Assembly: GCA_945829235.1 (NCBI GenBank)
Contig: CALZUA010000012.1
Coordinates: 1 to 64,000, forward strand
Source of the DNA: an uncultured Clostridia bacterium
GTDB taxonomy: Bacteria; Bacillota; Clostridia; Oscillospirales; Ruminococcaceae
Direction of reading: 5' to 3'
Length of the DNA: 64,000 nt
The notes under the pieces are model-generated. The model did no database searches, had not been told where the DNA came from, and saw only the letters and a list, made by a program, of their open reading frames with translations. Positions 9,593 through 18,436 of this stretch are shown piece after piece; position 1 is the first letter of the stretch, and every line of letters starts with the position of its first letter. Made by a program: the position numbers and the translations under genes.

Positions 9593-11578
9593 TCAAATAT
9601 CAAGATTTTCCGCAAGCTTAGCGTTGGTTTCAATAAACTGCCGGCGCGGTTCAACCTTGTCACCCATAAGAATGGTCATAATTTCGTCAGCCTTTGCCGC
9701 GTCCTCAACGGAAACGCGGAGCATTGTGCGGGTTTCGGGGTTCATCGTGGTTTCCCAGAGCTGAGCGGGGTCCATCTCACCAAGACCTTTGTAGCGCTGA
9801 ACATCGGTTTTTCCGCCGTCTGCACCAAGCTGAGCAATATATTCATCGCGTTCCTCGTCCGAGAACGCATAGCGAACCTGTTTCCCGCGCGATACCTTAA
9901 ACAGCGGCGGTTGCGCGATATAAACATGACCTTCCTCGAGAAGCGGGCGCATAAATCTGAAGAAAAACGTGAGCATAAGCGTTCTGATGTGCAGACCGTC
10001 AACATCGGCATCTGCCATTATAATAACTCTGCCATAGCGCAGTTTGCTTATATCAAAATCCTCGGCAATACCTGTTCCGAGCGCCTTTACAACGGGCAAC
10101 AGCTTGTCGTTGTTATAAACCTTGTCGGCGCGTGCTTTCTCAACGTTCAGCATCTTGCCCCAAAGTGAAAGAATAGCCTGAAAACGTCTGTCTCTGCCCT
10201 CTTTCGCAGAACCGCCCGCCGAATCTCCCTCGACAATGTAGATTTCGGTATGCGTGGGGTCAGAATCGGAGCAGTCCGCTAGTTTACCGGGCAAACCGTT
10301 CGAGTCCATCGCGGACTTGCGCTTTGCCTCCATTGCCTTTTTAGCGGCATCGCGCGCGGCTTGCGAGTTTATCGCCTTGTTCATAATAATCTGCGCAGTT
10401 TCGGGGTGCTCCTCAAAATAATAGGTAAGCTGTTCCGTGGCAACCTTATAGACCGCCGGCTGAACCTCGGGATTACCGAGCTTACCCTTTGTCTGCCCCT
10501 CAAACTCGCACTCGGGGAGCTTAACCGAGATAATCGCATTTATCGCCTCGCGGATAGCTTCGCCGCTGAAGCCGGTGAACGCTTTTTCTTCCTCGCCCTT
10601 TTTGCCGGGTTTTTTCTTGACCTTGTTTTTCTCGTTATTTTCCTTATAAGTCTTGGTGTAGTCGTTGACAACCTTGTTGAGCGCGCGCTTGAAGCCAAGC
10701 TCGTGCATACCGCCCTCGCCCGTGTGAATATTATTTGCAAACGAACGGAAAATCTCGCTGTTGAAATCATCGGTGTACTGGAACGCGATTTCAACCATAA
10801 TATCATCGACATTACCCTTGAGATAAATAATATCAGGATGCAGGACATTCGCGCCGCGCTTTTGGTTCAGCCACTCAATATAAGAGCAAATTCCGCCCTC
10901 GTACTGATAGGTTTCATCAACGCGATTATTTTCATCACGCAAATCGTGGAGCGAAATTTTAAGCCCCGCGTTAAGAAAAGCCTGTTCTCTCAAACGCTCC
11001 TGAAGCGTTTCAAAGTTGAAAATCGTTGTATGAAAAATCTCGCCGTCCGGCTTGAACGTAACCTGAGTTCCCGTGTGGTCGGTTTCACCGATAATTTTGA
11101 TAGGCTCGGTGTAAGTACCGCGGTCAAAACGCTGAAAATGAACATTTTTTCCGTCGTGAATTTCAACCTCGAGCCACTCGGACAGCGCGTTTACAACCGA
11201 AGCGCCGACGCCGTGCAGACCGCCCGAAACCTTATAAACGCCGTTGTTGAACTTACCGCCCGCGTGAAGCACAGTAAAAACGAGCGTTGCCGCGGAGATG
11301 CCCTCGGCGTGATTTATACCCGTAGGAACGCCGCGTCCGTCATCAATGACGCGGATAACGTTGTCGGGGAGGATAGAAACATCGATGTTCTTGCAGAAGC
11401 CCGCGAGAGCCTCATCAATCGCGTTATCGACGATTTCGTACACAAGGTGATGCAGACCGCCCTCGCCTGTTGAACCGATATACATACCGGGGCGCTTGCG
11501 AACGGGGTCGAGACCTTTGAGGACTTGTATGTCGTCACCGTCATAGCTCTTATCAACAACGTTTTCGTTTTCAGCCAT
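9593..11578 (-). CDS. gyrB: DNA gyrase subunit B
   Basis: A 661-residue GHKL ATPase/Toprim subunit. Motifs are EIVDNAIDEALAG (N box), DDGRGVPTG, SGGLHGVGASVVNALS, the Toprim EGDSAGGSAKEGRDR and MADADVDGLHI, and C-terminal QRYKGLGEMDPAQLWETTM. The segment after Toprim reads AILSLWGKMLNVEKA where most gyrases have PLRGK or PLKGK, so the position equivalent to E. coli Lys447 is tryptophan. It starts the gyrB-YcxB-like-gyrA operon from a good sigma-A promoter at 11622-11650. Confidence 0.97.
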   Translation of the reverse strand: MAENENVVDKSYDGDDIQVLKGLDPVRKRPGMYIGSTGEGGLHHLVYEIVDNAIDEALAGFCKNIDVSILPDNVIRVIDDGRGVPTGINHAEGISAATLVFTVLHAGGKFNNGVYKVSGGLHGVGASVVNALSEWLEVEIHDGKNVHFQRFDRGTYTEPIKIIGETDHTGTQVTFKPDGEIFHTTIFNFETLQERLREQAFLNAGLKISLHDLRDENNRVDETYQYEGGICSYIEWLNQKRGANVLHPDIIYLKGNVDDIMVEIAFQYTDDFNSEIFRSFANNIHTGEGGMHELGFKRALNKVVNDYTKTYKENNEKNKVKKKPGKKGEEEKAFTGFSGEAIREAINAIISVKLPECEFEGQTKGKLGNPEVQPAVYKVATEQLTYYFEEHPETAQIIMNKAINSQAARDAAKKAMEAKRKSAMDSNGLPGKLADCSDSDPTHTEIYIVEGDSAGGSAKEGRDRRFQAILSLWGKMLNVEKARADKVYNNDKLLPVVKALGTGIAEDFDISKLRYGRVIIMADADVDGLHIRTLMLTFFFRFMRPLLEEGHVYIAQPPLFKVSRGKQVRYAFSDEERDEYIAQLGADGGKTDVQRYKGLGEMDPAQLWETTMNPETRTMLRVSVEDAAKADEIMTILMGDKVEPRRQFIETNAKLAENLDI

Positions 11579-11621
11579 AAAATTACTCCTATCAAAAATT
11601 CAAACTAACCATATTATATAT

Positions 11622-11650
11622 AGTATACCACAAAACCGCATAAATTTCAA
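11622..11650 (-). promoter_or_regulatory. Sigma-A promoter of the gyrB operon
   Basis: On the minus strand TTGAAA (11645-11650), a 17-bp spacer and TATACT (11622-11627), about 45 bp before the gyrB start codon. Confidence 0.8.
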
Positions 11651-11679
11651 GCATTTTACGGCTTTTATCGCGATTTTTT

Positions 11680-11922
11680 TCAGCATTTTTCGCGCGCCCG
11701 CAAAGCAATTGTGCGGTTGGAAACATTCGAGATAAATACATTTTTGTCCGTGACGATAAAGCTCTTGGGCATATCCTCGGAAACGTTTACAACGACACCC
11801 TTTTTCTGGCAAAAATTAAGAAACTCCGCGGTTGTTCGGCTCACGGAGCATTCTTCAATATCGAAAATTCCGATAACATCATCGGATTTGACGGTGATTT
11901 CACCGCCGAGGTGCAAGAACAT
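11680..11922 (-). CDS. remB: RemB-like extracellular matrix regulator (DUF370 family)
   Basis: An 80-residue protein, MFLHLGGEITVKSDDVIGIFD at its start, of the DUF370/RemB family (YaaB in Bacillus), small DNA-binding regulators linked to matrix and osmoprotection genes. Its place between recF and gyrB is the conserved Bacillus position. The start at 11922 has AGGGAAAGG nine bases upstream; the longer in-frame extension to 12033 runs into the duplicated recF tail and lacks its own site. A TGTGGAAAA word, a canonical DnaA-box variant, lies 26 bp upstream at 11948-11956. Confidence 0.85.
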   Translation of the reverse strand: MFLHLGGEITVKSDDVIGIFDIEECSVSRTTAEFLNFCQKKGVVVNVSEDMPKSFIVTDKNVFISNVSNRTIALRAREKC

Positions 11923-11974
11923 AATTTTCAACCTTTCCCTAAAAAATTGTGGAAAACTTTCAAAAACGGCAATA

Positions 11975-12207
11975 CCTATCAGAACACACCCGAAAACCCG
12001 CTCAGATTTCCGAAAATCCGCCATTTTCGACATTCCAAGCCTTGCCGCCGCTCATTGACGAGAGGTCATTTAGATTACAGCAAGTAATAAAAACCTGACT
12101 TTTTTCAATATGGTGAATAATATAGTCCCGCCGAACGTAATCAAGCTCGCCGAAAATAACGTTAAGAATAACAACAGAATTGGTTTTGTTCTTGCGAAAC
12201 TGCAACA
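11975..12207. repeat. Direct repeat copy 1 (degenerate) of the recF 3' end
   Basis: A 233-bp unit repeated in tandem with 12208-12440. This copy carries substitutions and contains the recF-tail pseudogene. It begins near CCTATCAGAACACACC in both copies. Confidence 0.9.
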
Positions 12208-12208
12208 C
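12002..12208 (-). pseudogene. recF C-terminal fragment (tandem duplication)
   Basis: An open stretch of 68 codons whose last 55 or so residues match the C-terminus of the neighbouring recF almost exactly. The Walker B region has decayed: the parent reads VVILDDIFSELD, the copy VVILNVIFGELD, with the catalytic aspartate pair lost. It has no ribosome site of its own. It lies directly downstream of recF, in the position where a terminator might be expected. Confidence 0.9.
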
Positions 12209-12440
12209 CTATCAGAACACACCCGAAAACCCGTTCAAATTTCCGAAAATCCGCCGTTTTCTACATTCCAAGCCTTGCCGCCGCTCATTGACGAGAGGTC
12301 GTTTAGATTACAGCAAGTAATAAAAACCTGACTTTTTTCAATATGGTGAATAATATAGTCCCGCCGAACGTAGTCCAGCTCGCTGAAAATATCGTCGAGA
12401 ATAACCACAGGGTTAGTTTTATTCTTGCGGCGAATAATTT
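12208..12440. repeat. Direct repeat copy 2 (parent copy, 3' end of recF)
   Basis: The second 233-bp unit. It overlaps the functional recF 3' end (12235 onward), so the repeat boundary lies inside the RecF Walker B region. See 11975-12207. Confidence 0.9.
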
Positions 12441-13359
12441 CCGCTTCGGAGAGCTTGAGAGCAAGCGCGGCGCTTCGAAGCTGTCCCTGCGAGGCAAAAT
12501 CGCGCGCGGCAAGTCCGTTGACAAAGAAATTCACGTCATCGCGGTGAACGCCCGCCAAAGTATAGCGCAGTTTCATTTCCGCCGCAAGATTTTTCTCCAG
12601 CTCTTTCATATAAATATTATACAATTTGTTAACATCATCAAAACTAATACTCTCCGTCTTAAACACAGAGCTTTGATAATCCATATCCAGCGTTTCCAAA
12701 CCGCCGGTAAGCTCGGAGTAAATCCCCGCGGCACAGCTTTTCAAAAAGTTGAAATATTTCAGCCGCCCGTAAGTGACATTTATCCCCTCGGTTGCGAGAA
12801 TTTCGTCCCATGCGGCAACTTGCGCGGCGAGTTCATTCTCGTTGCCAAAAAATCCGCTAAGTATATTATTGCGCTGTTTTAACGCTTTGTTATATCTCGA
12901 CAGCTTTTCCAAGTGCGTTTTTGTCTGCATCAGCGCAACATCATCGAGATAATTTCTCCGCAGTTCCGGCGCACCCTTGATTAAATTCAAATGTTCCGGT
13001 ATAAAAACTACATATTTCAACACTCCGTATAATTCCGTAGCGTCTTTCATTTTGATACCGTTGTATGTTATCTCAACAATATTTTTACAAACAGTATAAT
13101 TGATAACATTTTCACGCTCGGTAATATCATCACGGAACTTCAGCCGTACCAAAACCTCAGCTTTCGGATTATCCGCGGGAACAAACTGCGAAAAACGAAC
13201 GCGTCGGAAACTCCCCCCAAGACAAACCGAGATTGCTTCGCAAAGGTTGGTTTTCCCCTGGGCGTTTTTTCCGACGAAGATGTTTAAATTTTGGTCAAAG
13301 CAGATTTCCGCTTCCTTGATGTTGCGAAAATTGCGCAGATAGATTGAGGTAATATACAT
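12235..13359 (-). CDS. recF: DNA replication and repair protein RecF
   Basis: A 374-residue SMC-like ATPase that helps load RecA at gaps. Walker A is VGKNAQGKTNLCEAI (about residues 29-43), the signature motif is SQGQLRSAALALKLSEAE and Walker B is VVILDDIFSELD. The ATG overlaps the last base of the upstream S4-gene stop (TAATG), so it is coupled. Its 3' end is tandemly duplicated downstream, but the full-length copy keeps all ATPase residues. Confidence 0.96.
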   Translation of the reverse strand: MYITSIYLRNFRNIKEAEICFDQNLNIFVGKNAQGKTNLCEAISVCLGGSFRRVRFSQFVPADNPKAEVLVRLKFRDDITERENVINYTVCKNIVEITYNGIKMKDATELYGVLKYVVFIPEHLNLIKGAPELRRNYLDDVALMQTKTHLEKLSRYNKALKQRNNILSGFFGNENELAAQVAAWDEILATEGINVTYGRLKYFNFLKSCAAGIYSELTGGLETLDMDYQSSVFKTESISFDDVNKLYNIYMKELEKNLAAEMKLRYTLAGVHRDDVNFFVNGLAARDFASQGQLRSAALALKLSEAEIIRRKNKTNPVVILDDIFSELDYVRRDYIIHHIEKSQVFITCCNLNDLSSMSGGKAWNVENGGFSEI

Positions 13360-13601
13360 TACTCCGATTTTTCCTCGGTAGCCTCCGGCTCGTCATAAAC
13401 GACCTTGTATTTTTTATTCTTATATTCGATAACGTCACCCGGCTTGATTTTTTTACCGCGCTTTGTGCAGCAAACGCCGTTAACGTTAAATTCACCGAGG
13501 TCAATCAGAATTTTTGCTTTTGCACCTGTTTCGGTAAATCCGACGAACTTGACAAGCTGGTCGAGCTTAATAAAAGGGGTAACGATTTTTAATTCTTCCA
13601 T
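13359..13601 (-). CDS. yaaA: S4-domain RNA-binding protein YaaA
   Basis: An 80-residue S4-like protein between dnaN and recF, the conserved position of yaaA (rlbA) in Bacillus. The S4 core KLDQLVKFVGFTETGAKAK and VNGVCCTKRGKKIKPGD is clear. It is probably an RNA- or ribosome-binding factor; its exact role is not established. It is coupled to recF by a one-base stop/start overlap. Confidence 0.92.
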   Translation of the reverse strand: MEELKIVTPFIKLDQLVKFVGFTETGAKAKILIDLGEFNVNGVCCTKRGKKIKPGDVIEYKNKKYKVVYDEPEATEEKSE

Positions 13602-13662
13602 TTTCCTAACCTTTCTCTAAACAAATAGTAGATTTTTGTCAAAATTATACGGTTTGACGAAT

Positions 13663-14763
13663 TTATTTTAATCTCATGGGCAGAAGGAAGAACGTAAACT
13701 CCTTCCCTTCCATGGGAACAATCAGAACAGGCGAAACCGCTGAGCCGGTAAGAATAATCTTAACCTTGTCGGTATCGCAAGCCTTGAACGCTTCGAGGAG
13801 ATATTTCGCGTTAAAGCCGATGGTGATAGGCTCACCATTATACTTTATGTTAATTTTATCATAAATTTTACCAAGAGTTGTCGTACAGCTCATTGTAATT
13901 GAGTCGCTTCCGAACTCGCAACGAACCGGCGACTTGTTTTTCTCGTTGATAACGAGCATTGCTCTGTCAAGCATATCGATAATTTCGCGGCAATTAACCT
14001 CCGCAAAAACATTTCCCTCGCAGTTGAGGTGTTTTCTGTACTCGAGGAAATCACCGTTGATAAGGCGGGAAATCATCGTGTAATTTCCGACCTCAAAGGA
14101 AATCTGATTCTTATCTATACAAACTGTAACTTTCTTGTCATTTTCATCGGAGAGTATATGAGTAAGTTCCTCAAGCGTCTTGAGTGGAACAATAAACTCG
14201 ATATTCTCGAAAGTCACATTTTCCTGACGAAGCGCAATTCTGATTCCGTCAACCGCCACAACGTTCAGCACGTTATCGACAATCTCAAACTTACAACCGG
14301 TAAGCGCGGGCTTAGTATCGGTTGTAGCACACGCATACTTTGTCTGATTTATCATACTTTTAAGCAACGGCTGCGGCATTGAGAAACCGCCCTGATTTCC
14401 CGTTTGCGGAACAGGCGGATATTCGTCTGCTCTTATACACATAATGGAAAATTCTGTCAATCTGCTCTTAATTGTCGCGGTTTTATTTTCCCCGATATCG
14501 AACTCCAATATTCCCGACGGCATTTTTCTTACAATTTCGCACAGCATACGCGCATTTATAACAGTACTGCCGTTCTCGCCGTTCTGAACGGGAATTTCGG
14601 TTCTGATACCGATTTCGAGGTTATAACCCGTAACCGTGAGCTTATTGTCAGAAAGCTCCAGCAACAAACCCTCGAGAGCCGGTATAGTTGACTTTGTAGC
14701 CGCGGCCTTTGAGGTTGTGATGAACGCTTCGAGGATTATTTCCTTAGCAACTGAAAATTTCAT
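13663..14763 (-). CDS. dnaN: DNA polymerase III beta subunit (sliding clamp)
   Basis: A 366-residue three-domain processivity clamp. It starts MKFSVAKEIILEAF, with AAGGAG six bases upstream of the ATG at 14763; the in-frame extension to 14799 contains that site and is rejected. The C-terminus MEGKEFTFFLLPMRLK is the usual clamp ending (the M-P-M-R type), which forms part of the pocket for client peptides. It follows dnaA after a 307-bp gap carrying the origin unwinding module. Confidence 0.97.
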   Translation of the reverse strand: MKFSVAKEIILEAFITTSKAAATKSTIPALEGLLLELSDNKLTVTGYNLEIGIRTEIPVQNGENGSTVINARMLCEIVRKMPSGILEFDIGENKTATIKSRLTEFSIMCIRADEYPPVPQTGNQGGFSMPQPLLKSMINQTKYACATTDTKPALTGCKFEIVDNVLNVVAVDGIRIALRQENVTFENIEFIVPLKTLEELTHILSDENDKKVTVCIDKNQISFEVGNYTMISRLINGDFLEYRKHLNCEGNVFAEVNCREIIDMLDRAMLVINEKNKSPVRCEFGSDSITMSCTTTLGKIYDKINIKYNGEPITIGFNAKYLLEAFKACDTDKVKIILTGSAVSPVLIVPMEGKEFTFFLLPMRLK

Positions 14764-14842
14764 AAAAAATCTCCTTAAAAAATCCGCCGTCAAACTCAAG
14801 ACATCAAATCAAAAATCGCTGACATGATATCATAATGATATT

Positions 14843-14889
14843 TTATATTTAATAATAATAATAATAAGGGCGGTGAAAATTGTGGAATA
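14843..14889. other. oriC unwinding module (DnaA box, GC spacer, DnaA-trios, AT tract)
   Basis: On the minus strand, in order: DnaA box TATTCCACA (14889-14881), spacer ATTTTCACCGCCC with its GC block at 14868-14873, six TTA trinucleotides (14867-14850), then the AT-rich AATATAAAATATC. This matches the basal unwinding system known from Bacillus subtilis between dnaA and dnaN, where DnaA bound at the box feeds a filament onto 3'-(A/G)AT-5' trios. It is a strong positional and sequence match. Assigning function is inference. Confidence 0.8.
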
Positions 14890-14942
14890 CCGAAGAAATC
14901 GCATTCCAAAGCCAAATTTTCGGCAAATTTATTCAACCGTTC

Positions 14943-14985
14943 AATGTGAAAAAAAACGCAAAAAGTTAAAAACCTTTTTCACATT
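14943..14985. other. Inverted pair of consensus DnaA boxes
   Basis: TGTGAAAAA (14945-14953) and TTTTTCACA (14975-14983) face each other; both fit TTWTNCACA. The symmetry extends outward to 15 bp with one mismatch. It lies 56 bp from the DnaA-trio box in the dnaA-dnaN gap. Confidence 0.75.
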
Positions 14986-15070
14986 CAACCAAGTGTTAAT
15001 TAACGTTGAAGAAAAGTTGAAAATTTCGTTAAAACACACCGATTTATCGAAAAATTTTCACCAAGCCGAA

Positions 15071-16429
15071 TTACTGGTTGGTCTTGACATTCTTGATAAT
15101 ATCCTCAACGATAGACCTGAAGCCGCTGTCGCGCTCCATTTCCTCCTTGACGGATTTTATCGCGTAAACCATTGTTGAGTGGTCGCGCCCGCTGAACTCC
15201 TGACCGATTGACTCGTAGGACAGTTCGGTTACATTCTGAATAACGTAAATAGCAACCTTTCTCGCCTGCGAAATATTCGCGGTTCTTCTCTGAGAGCGCA
15301 TTTCGTCCGGCTCAATGTTGTATATCTTGGCAACCTCGCTTATTATCTTGTCAACGGTGACAGGAATAGGCTGATGGTCGGTGACGATATCCTTGATAAC
15401 GTTCTGCGCGACAGCAATTGTCGGCTTGACCTGCGAAACGACGAACAGCGCGTTCAGCTTTGTGACAACGCCCTCAATCTGACGGATATTCGACTTGAGC
15501 TTTGTTGCGATATAATCGGTTACATCATCGGAAATGTTGAAATGCAACAGCTCAGCTTTTCTCTGGATAATAGCAAGCCTTGTTTCATATTCCGGCGGTT
15601 TGACATCGGCGATAAGTCCCGAGCTGAACCGCGTTCTGAGTCTGTCGGAAATCGACTTGATTTCCTTTGCGGGGCGGTCGGACGTGAGGACAATCACCTT
15701 ATTCTGATTATACAGCTCGTTAAAAATATGGAAGAATTTCTCCTCGGTCTGGTCCTTGCCGGCGATGAATTGAATATCGTCAATCAAAAGCGCATCGGCA
15801 CTGCGATATTTTTCGTCAAAGCTTTCGACAGTGTTGGACGAAATCGAGTGAAGAAACTCGTTTGTGAAGGTTTCAGCCGGGGTATAAATTATGTTGATAC
15901 CGGGGAAATTTTTCTGCATCTCAAACTGAATTGCAGAGAGCAGATGTGTTTTTCCAAGACCGGAGTCGCCGTAGATAAACAGCGGGTTATATCTCTCGTG
16001 TTGCTTTTTGGAAACAGCCTTTGCCGCGGCGAACGCGAGGTTGTTTGACGGCCCGACAATAAAGTTATCAAATGTATAAGTAATCTTTTTGTCAATATTA
16101 ACAACGGTATCCTTAACCGGCTCGGCGTTTATCAGCTCTGTGATAACCTGCTTTTGCGCGGAAATTTTATCGTCAACGACAATTTCAACCTTCATCGGCA
16201 CACCGAGGATATTTTTGAGCTGTTCCTCGATTGACGGAAGATACAGCGACTTGAGCGTTTCTTTTTTGAACTCGTGGTCGGTTGCGAGGACAAAGGTATT
16301 TCCGTCCATACGAAGCGGCACGAGCGGGTCAAGCCAAAGCTCACGCGCCGCGCTGGAGATATCGTATTCCTTGACGCAGTTGTCCACAACGCATCTGTAA
16401 ATATCCGAAAGGGAAGAAAGATTGTTCAT
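15071..16429 (-). CDS. dnaA: Chromosomal replication initiator protein DnaA
   Basis: A 452-residue initiator ATPase. An N-terminal domain I is followed by a short linker, then the AAA+ core with Walker A GDSGLGKTHLL (about residues 151-161), Walker B ALLIDDIQFIAGKD, sensor LTSDRP, the arginine-finger region SDRLRTRFSSGL, and domain IV with the DnaA-box reader GRDHSTMVYA. The last element has Ser where E. coli has Thr435 and a Tyr near the end, mild changes in a base-reading helix. The start has only a weak GGTG site 7 bases upstream. Length is normal. Confidence 0.97.
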   Translation of the reverse strand: MNNLSSLSDIYRCVVDNCVKEYDISSAARELWLDPLVPLRMDGNTFVLATDHEFKKETLKSLYLPSIEEQLKNILGVPMKVEIVVDDKISAQKQVITELINAEPVKDTVVNIDKKITYTFDNFIVGPSNNLAFAAAKAVSKKQHERYNPLFIYGDSGLGKTHLLSAIQFEMQKNFPGINIIYTPAETFTNEFLHSISSNTVESFDEKYRSADALLIDDIQFIAGKDQTEEKFFHIFNELYNQNKVIVLTSDRPAKEIKSISDRLRTRFSSGLIADVKPPEYETRLAIIQRKAELLHFNISDDVTDYIATKLKSNIRQIEGVVTKLNALFVVSQVKPTIAVAQNVIKDIVTDHQPIPVTVDKIISEVAKIYNIEPDEMRSQRRTANISQARKVAIYVIQNVTELSYESIGQEFSGRDHSTMVYAIKSVKEEMERDSGFRSIVEDIIKNVKTNQ

Positions 16430-17173
16430 TGTCGGTTCACCATTCCAAATTTATAAAAATCATTATTTTTCAATAAATCATATCTATATAAATTGTACCA
16501 TAAAAGTCGAAATTTTTCAAGCAAAAATACCAACTAAAAATTTATAATATCTTGTGAATTTTCAACAAACGATATTGCAATCTGTAATATTTTTAAATAT
16601 ATTACAAAACAGAAACTCACAATTGCAACGGTTTTTAACCGAAGCTGTTGAAAGCGGAAAACAAAAATATACAAACAGCAAAGTAAATCAAATTGTTGAA
16701 AACTCTGTTGAATAAGTGAAAAAGTCACTTATCCAAGCCAAATTTTGATATAAAAACTGGTGAAAACTCAAAATAGTTCTAATAAACCAAATATTTCTAC
16801 TTGATTTTACCCAAAACTTTACGAAAAGTATATTTTTTTCATCAACGAAGCAATGCGATTTTTCCGCTTTTTTGAATATTATTCGGAATTTATGTTGAAA
16901 AGTTTTTCTTTTATCAAGATTTTCGGTCAAAATCGGCGTACTTTTCAACAATTAAACTGTTAAAACCCGTGATTTTTGTTGAAAACTCGGTTGAGAATGT
17001 TAAAATTCCTTTTTAAACTGCGAAATAAAAATTGTTTAGATTTTGGATTTTAAAGTTGAAAAGCCGTGAAAGTTATGTGCAATAACTTTTTATTCAACAA
17101 AACGCTGTTGATTGTTGAAAGGAAAACTTCATTTTCCCGCACAATTTCGGCTGAAAAAATCTGTTTTTTCATA
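16430..17173. other. Probable oriC region upstream of dnaA with TGTTGAAAA clusters
   Basis: A 744-bp AT-rich gap with no gene. TGTTGAAAA or its complement occurs exactly at 16559-16567, 16694-16702, 16893-16901, 16942-16950 and 16977-16985, with one-base variants at 16646, 16706, 16758, 17054, 17091 and 17113. A further TTATCCAAG lies at 16729. The word differs from the DnaA-box form TTTTCCACA at one base. A 6-bp palindrome arm pair AAGTGA/TCACTT lies at 16714-16730. Likely the incA-type half of a bipartite origin. The dnaA promoter must also lie here; I could not pick one confidently. Confidence 0.6.
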
Positions 17174-17200
17174 CAAAAAGAGCGAGTTCTCACCCGCTCT
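17174..17200 (-). terminator. Terminator of the che operon
   Basis: On the minus strand AGAGCGGGT, loop GAGA, ACTCGCTCT (one G-U pair), followed by TTTTTG, starting 14 bp after the cheB stop. Confidence 0.85.
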
Positions 17201-17213
17201 ACTTATTATAATA

Positions 17214-18395
17214 TTAGTACAAATTATTGAGAATTATCTCGGAAATCTTGTACAGCGGCGCCTGAATCTCGACCGCGCCGATATTATACGCCTCCATCGG
17301 CATACCGTAAACCACGCAGGTTTCCTTGTCCTGACCGATTGTAAACGCGCCTGCCTGCCGCATTTTCAGCAAGCCTTCCGCGCCGTCTTTTCCCATTCCC
17401 GTCAGAATTGCGCCGATTGACAGCGGCCCCGCAACCTCGGCTACCGACGTGAACATCACGTCAACCGATGGACAGTGCCCCGAAACCTTTTCGCCGGGCT
17501 TTGAGCTGATATAGTAGCCCTGTCGGTCCTTGCACAGCCGCAGGTGATTTTCGCCCGCGCCGACAATAACCAGCCCTCTGCGCAGCCGTTCGCCGTCCAC
17601 AGCCTCCTTAACCTCCATTTTGCAGGAGTTGTTGAGTCTGTCGGCGTACAGCTTCGTAAAACCCGCGGGCATATGTTGCACGACAATAACCGGCGGCGTG
17701 TCCTCGGGAAAAATTCTGATAACCTGTTCCAGCGCTTCCGTGCCTCCCGTAGAAGCCCCCAGCGCGATGATAGCCTCGCTTTTTTTCAGCCGCGTGTGCT
17801 TGACGTAATTATTGCTCAAAGCGGGGTTTTCCTTGACTTCCCTTCTCACGTTTGACGAAAACAGCGATTTTGTCTGCGAAACCTGTTCCTTTGCTTTTTG
17901 GGCAAACTGAACGGTACTCGCGGCATTTGTTATCACGGACGAGGTTGATTTCGGCGCAGTTTTCGCGGCAAACGAAGGCTCGCTTGAAATAACAGCATTT
18001 GGATTTGCGTGTTTATAAGCTCTGCGGATTGCCCGACAAAGCTCTGCGGCAAAGTTCGCCATTTCGTTGCTGGTACGCGTGTGTGGTTTTGCGAGGAACT
18101 CGACCGCTCCCGCGTCAATGCAGGCGGCTTTTCTCTCCTGTGAGCTTGAAACGGCGATTGTCGAGATATAGTACTGCGGGAGGAGCTTTTTGAGGAAAGC
18201 AATCCCGTCCATTTTCGGCATCTCGAGGTCAAGCGTCATTACGTCCGGCTCGTACTGCAAAATCATATCGCGCGCGGAGTAAGCGTCGCCGGCTTTCCCG
18301 ACAACCTCAATCATATCGTCCTGCTTGATATAGCGCGCAAGAACTTCTCTGAAAAGTATTGAATCATCGACAACAAGAAGCTTGATTCTTTTCAT
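17214..18395 (-). CDS. cheB: Chemotaxis response regulator protein-glutamate methylesterase CheB
   Basis: A 393-residue enzyme that demethylates/deamidates chemoreceptors. The receiver domain (residues 1-125) has VVDDS, the phospho-acceptor in MTLDLEMPKMDG and the AKPH switch lysine. A longer than usual S/T/A-rich linker (about 130-200) joins it to the esterase domain, with the catalytic serine in GASTGG, histidine in VVQHMPAGF and aspartate in LTGMGKDGAEGL. It is last in cheA-cheW-cheR-cheB and ends beside the origin region. Confidence 0.96.
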   Translation of the reverse strand: MKRIKLLVVDDSILFREVLARYIKQDDMIEVVGKAGDAYSARDMILQYEPDVMTLDLEMPKMDGIAFLKKLLPQYYISTIAVSSSQERKAACIDAGAVEFLAKPHTRTSNEMANFAAELCRAIRRAYKHANPNAVISSEPSFAAKTAPKSTSSVITNAASTVQFAQKAKEQVSQTKSLFSSNVRREVKENPALSNNYVKHTRLKKSEAIIALGASTGGTEALEQVIRIFPEDTPPVIVVQHMPAGFTKLYADRLNNSCKMEVKEAVDGERLRRGLVIVGAGENHLRLCKDRQGYYISSKPGEKVSGHCPSVDVMFTSVAEVAGPLSIGAILTGMGKDGAEGLLKMRQAGAFTIGQDKETCVVYGMPMEAYNIGAVEIQAPLYKISEIILNNLY

Positions 18396-18436
18396 TCAAA
18401 AACACTCCCCAAAAAAGTTCTATACCTTATAATATA

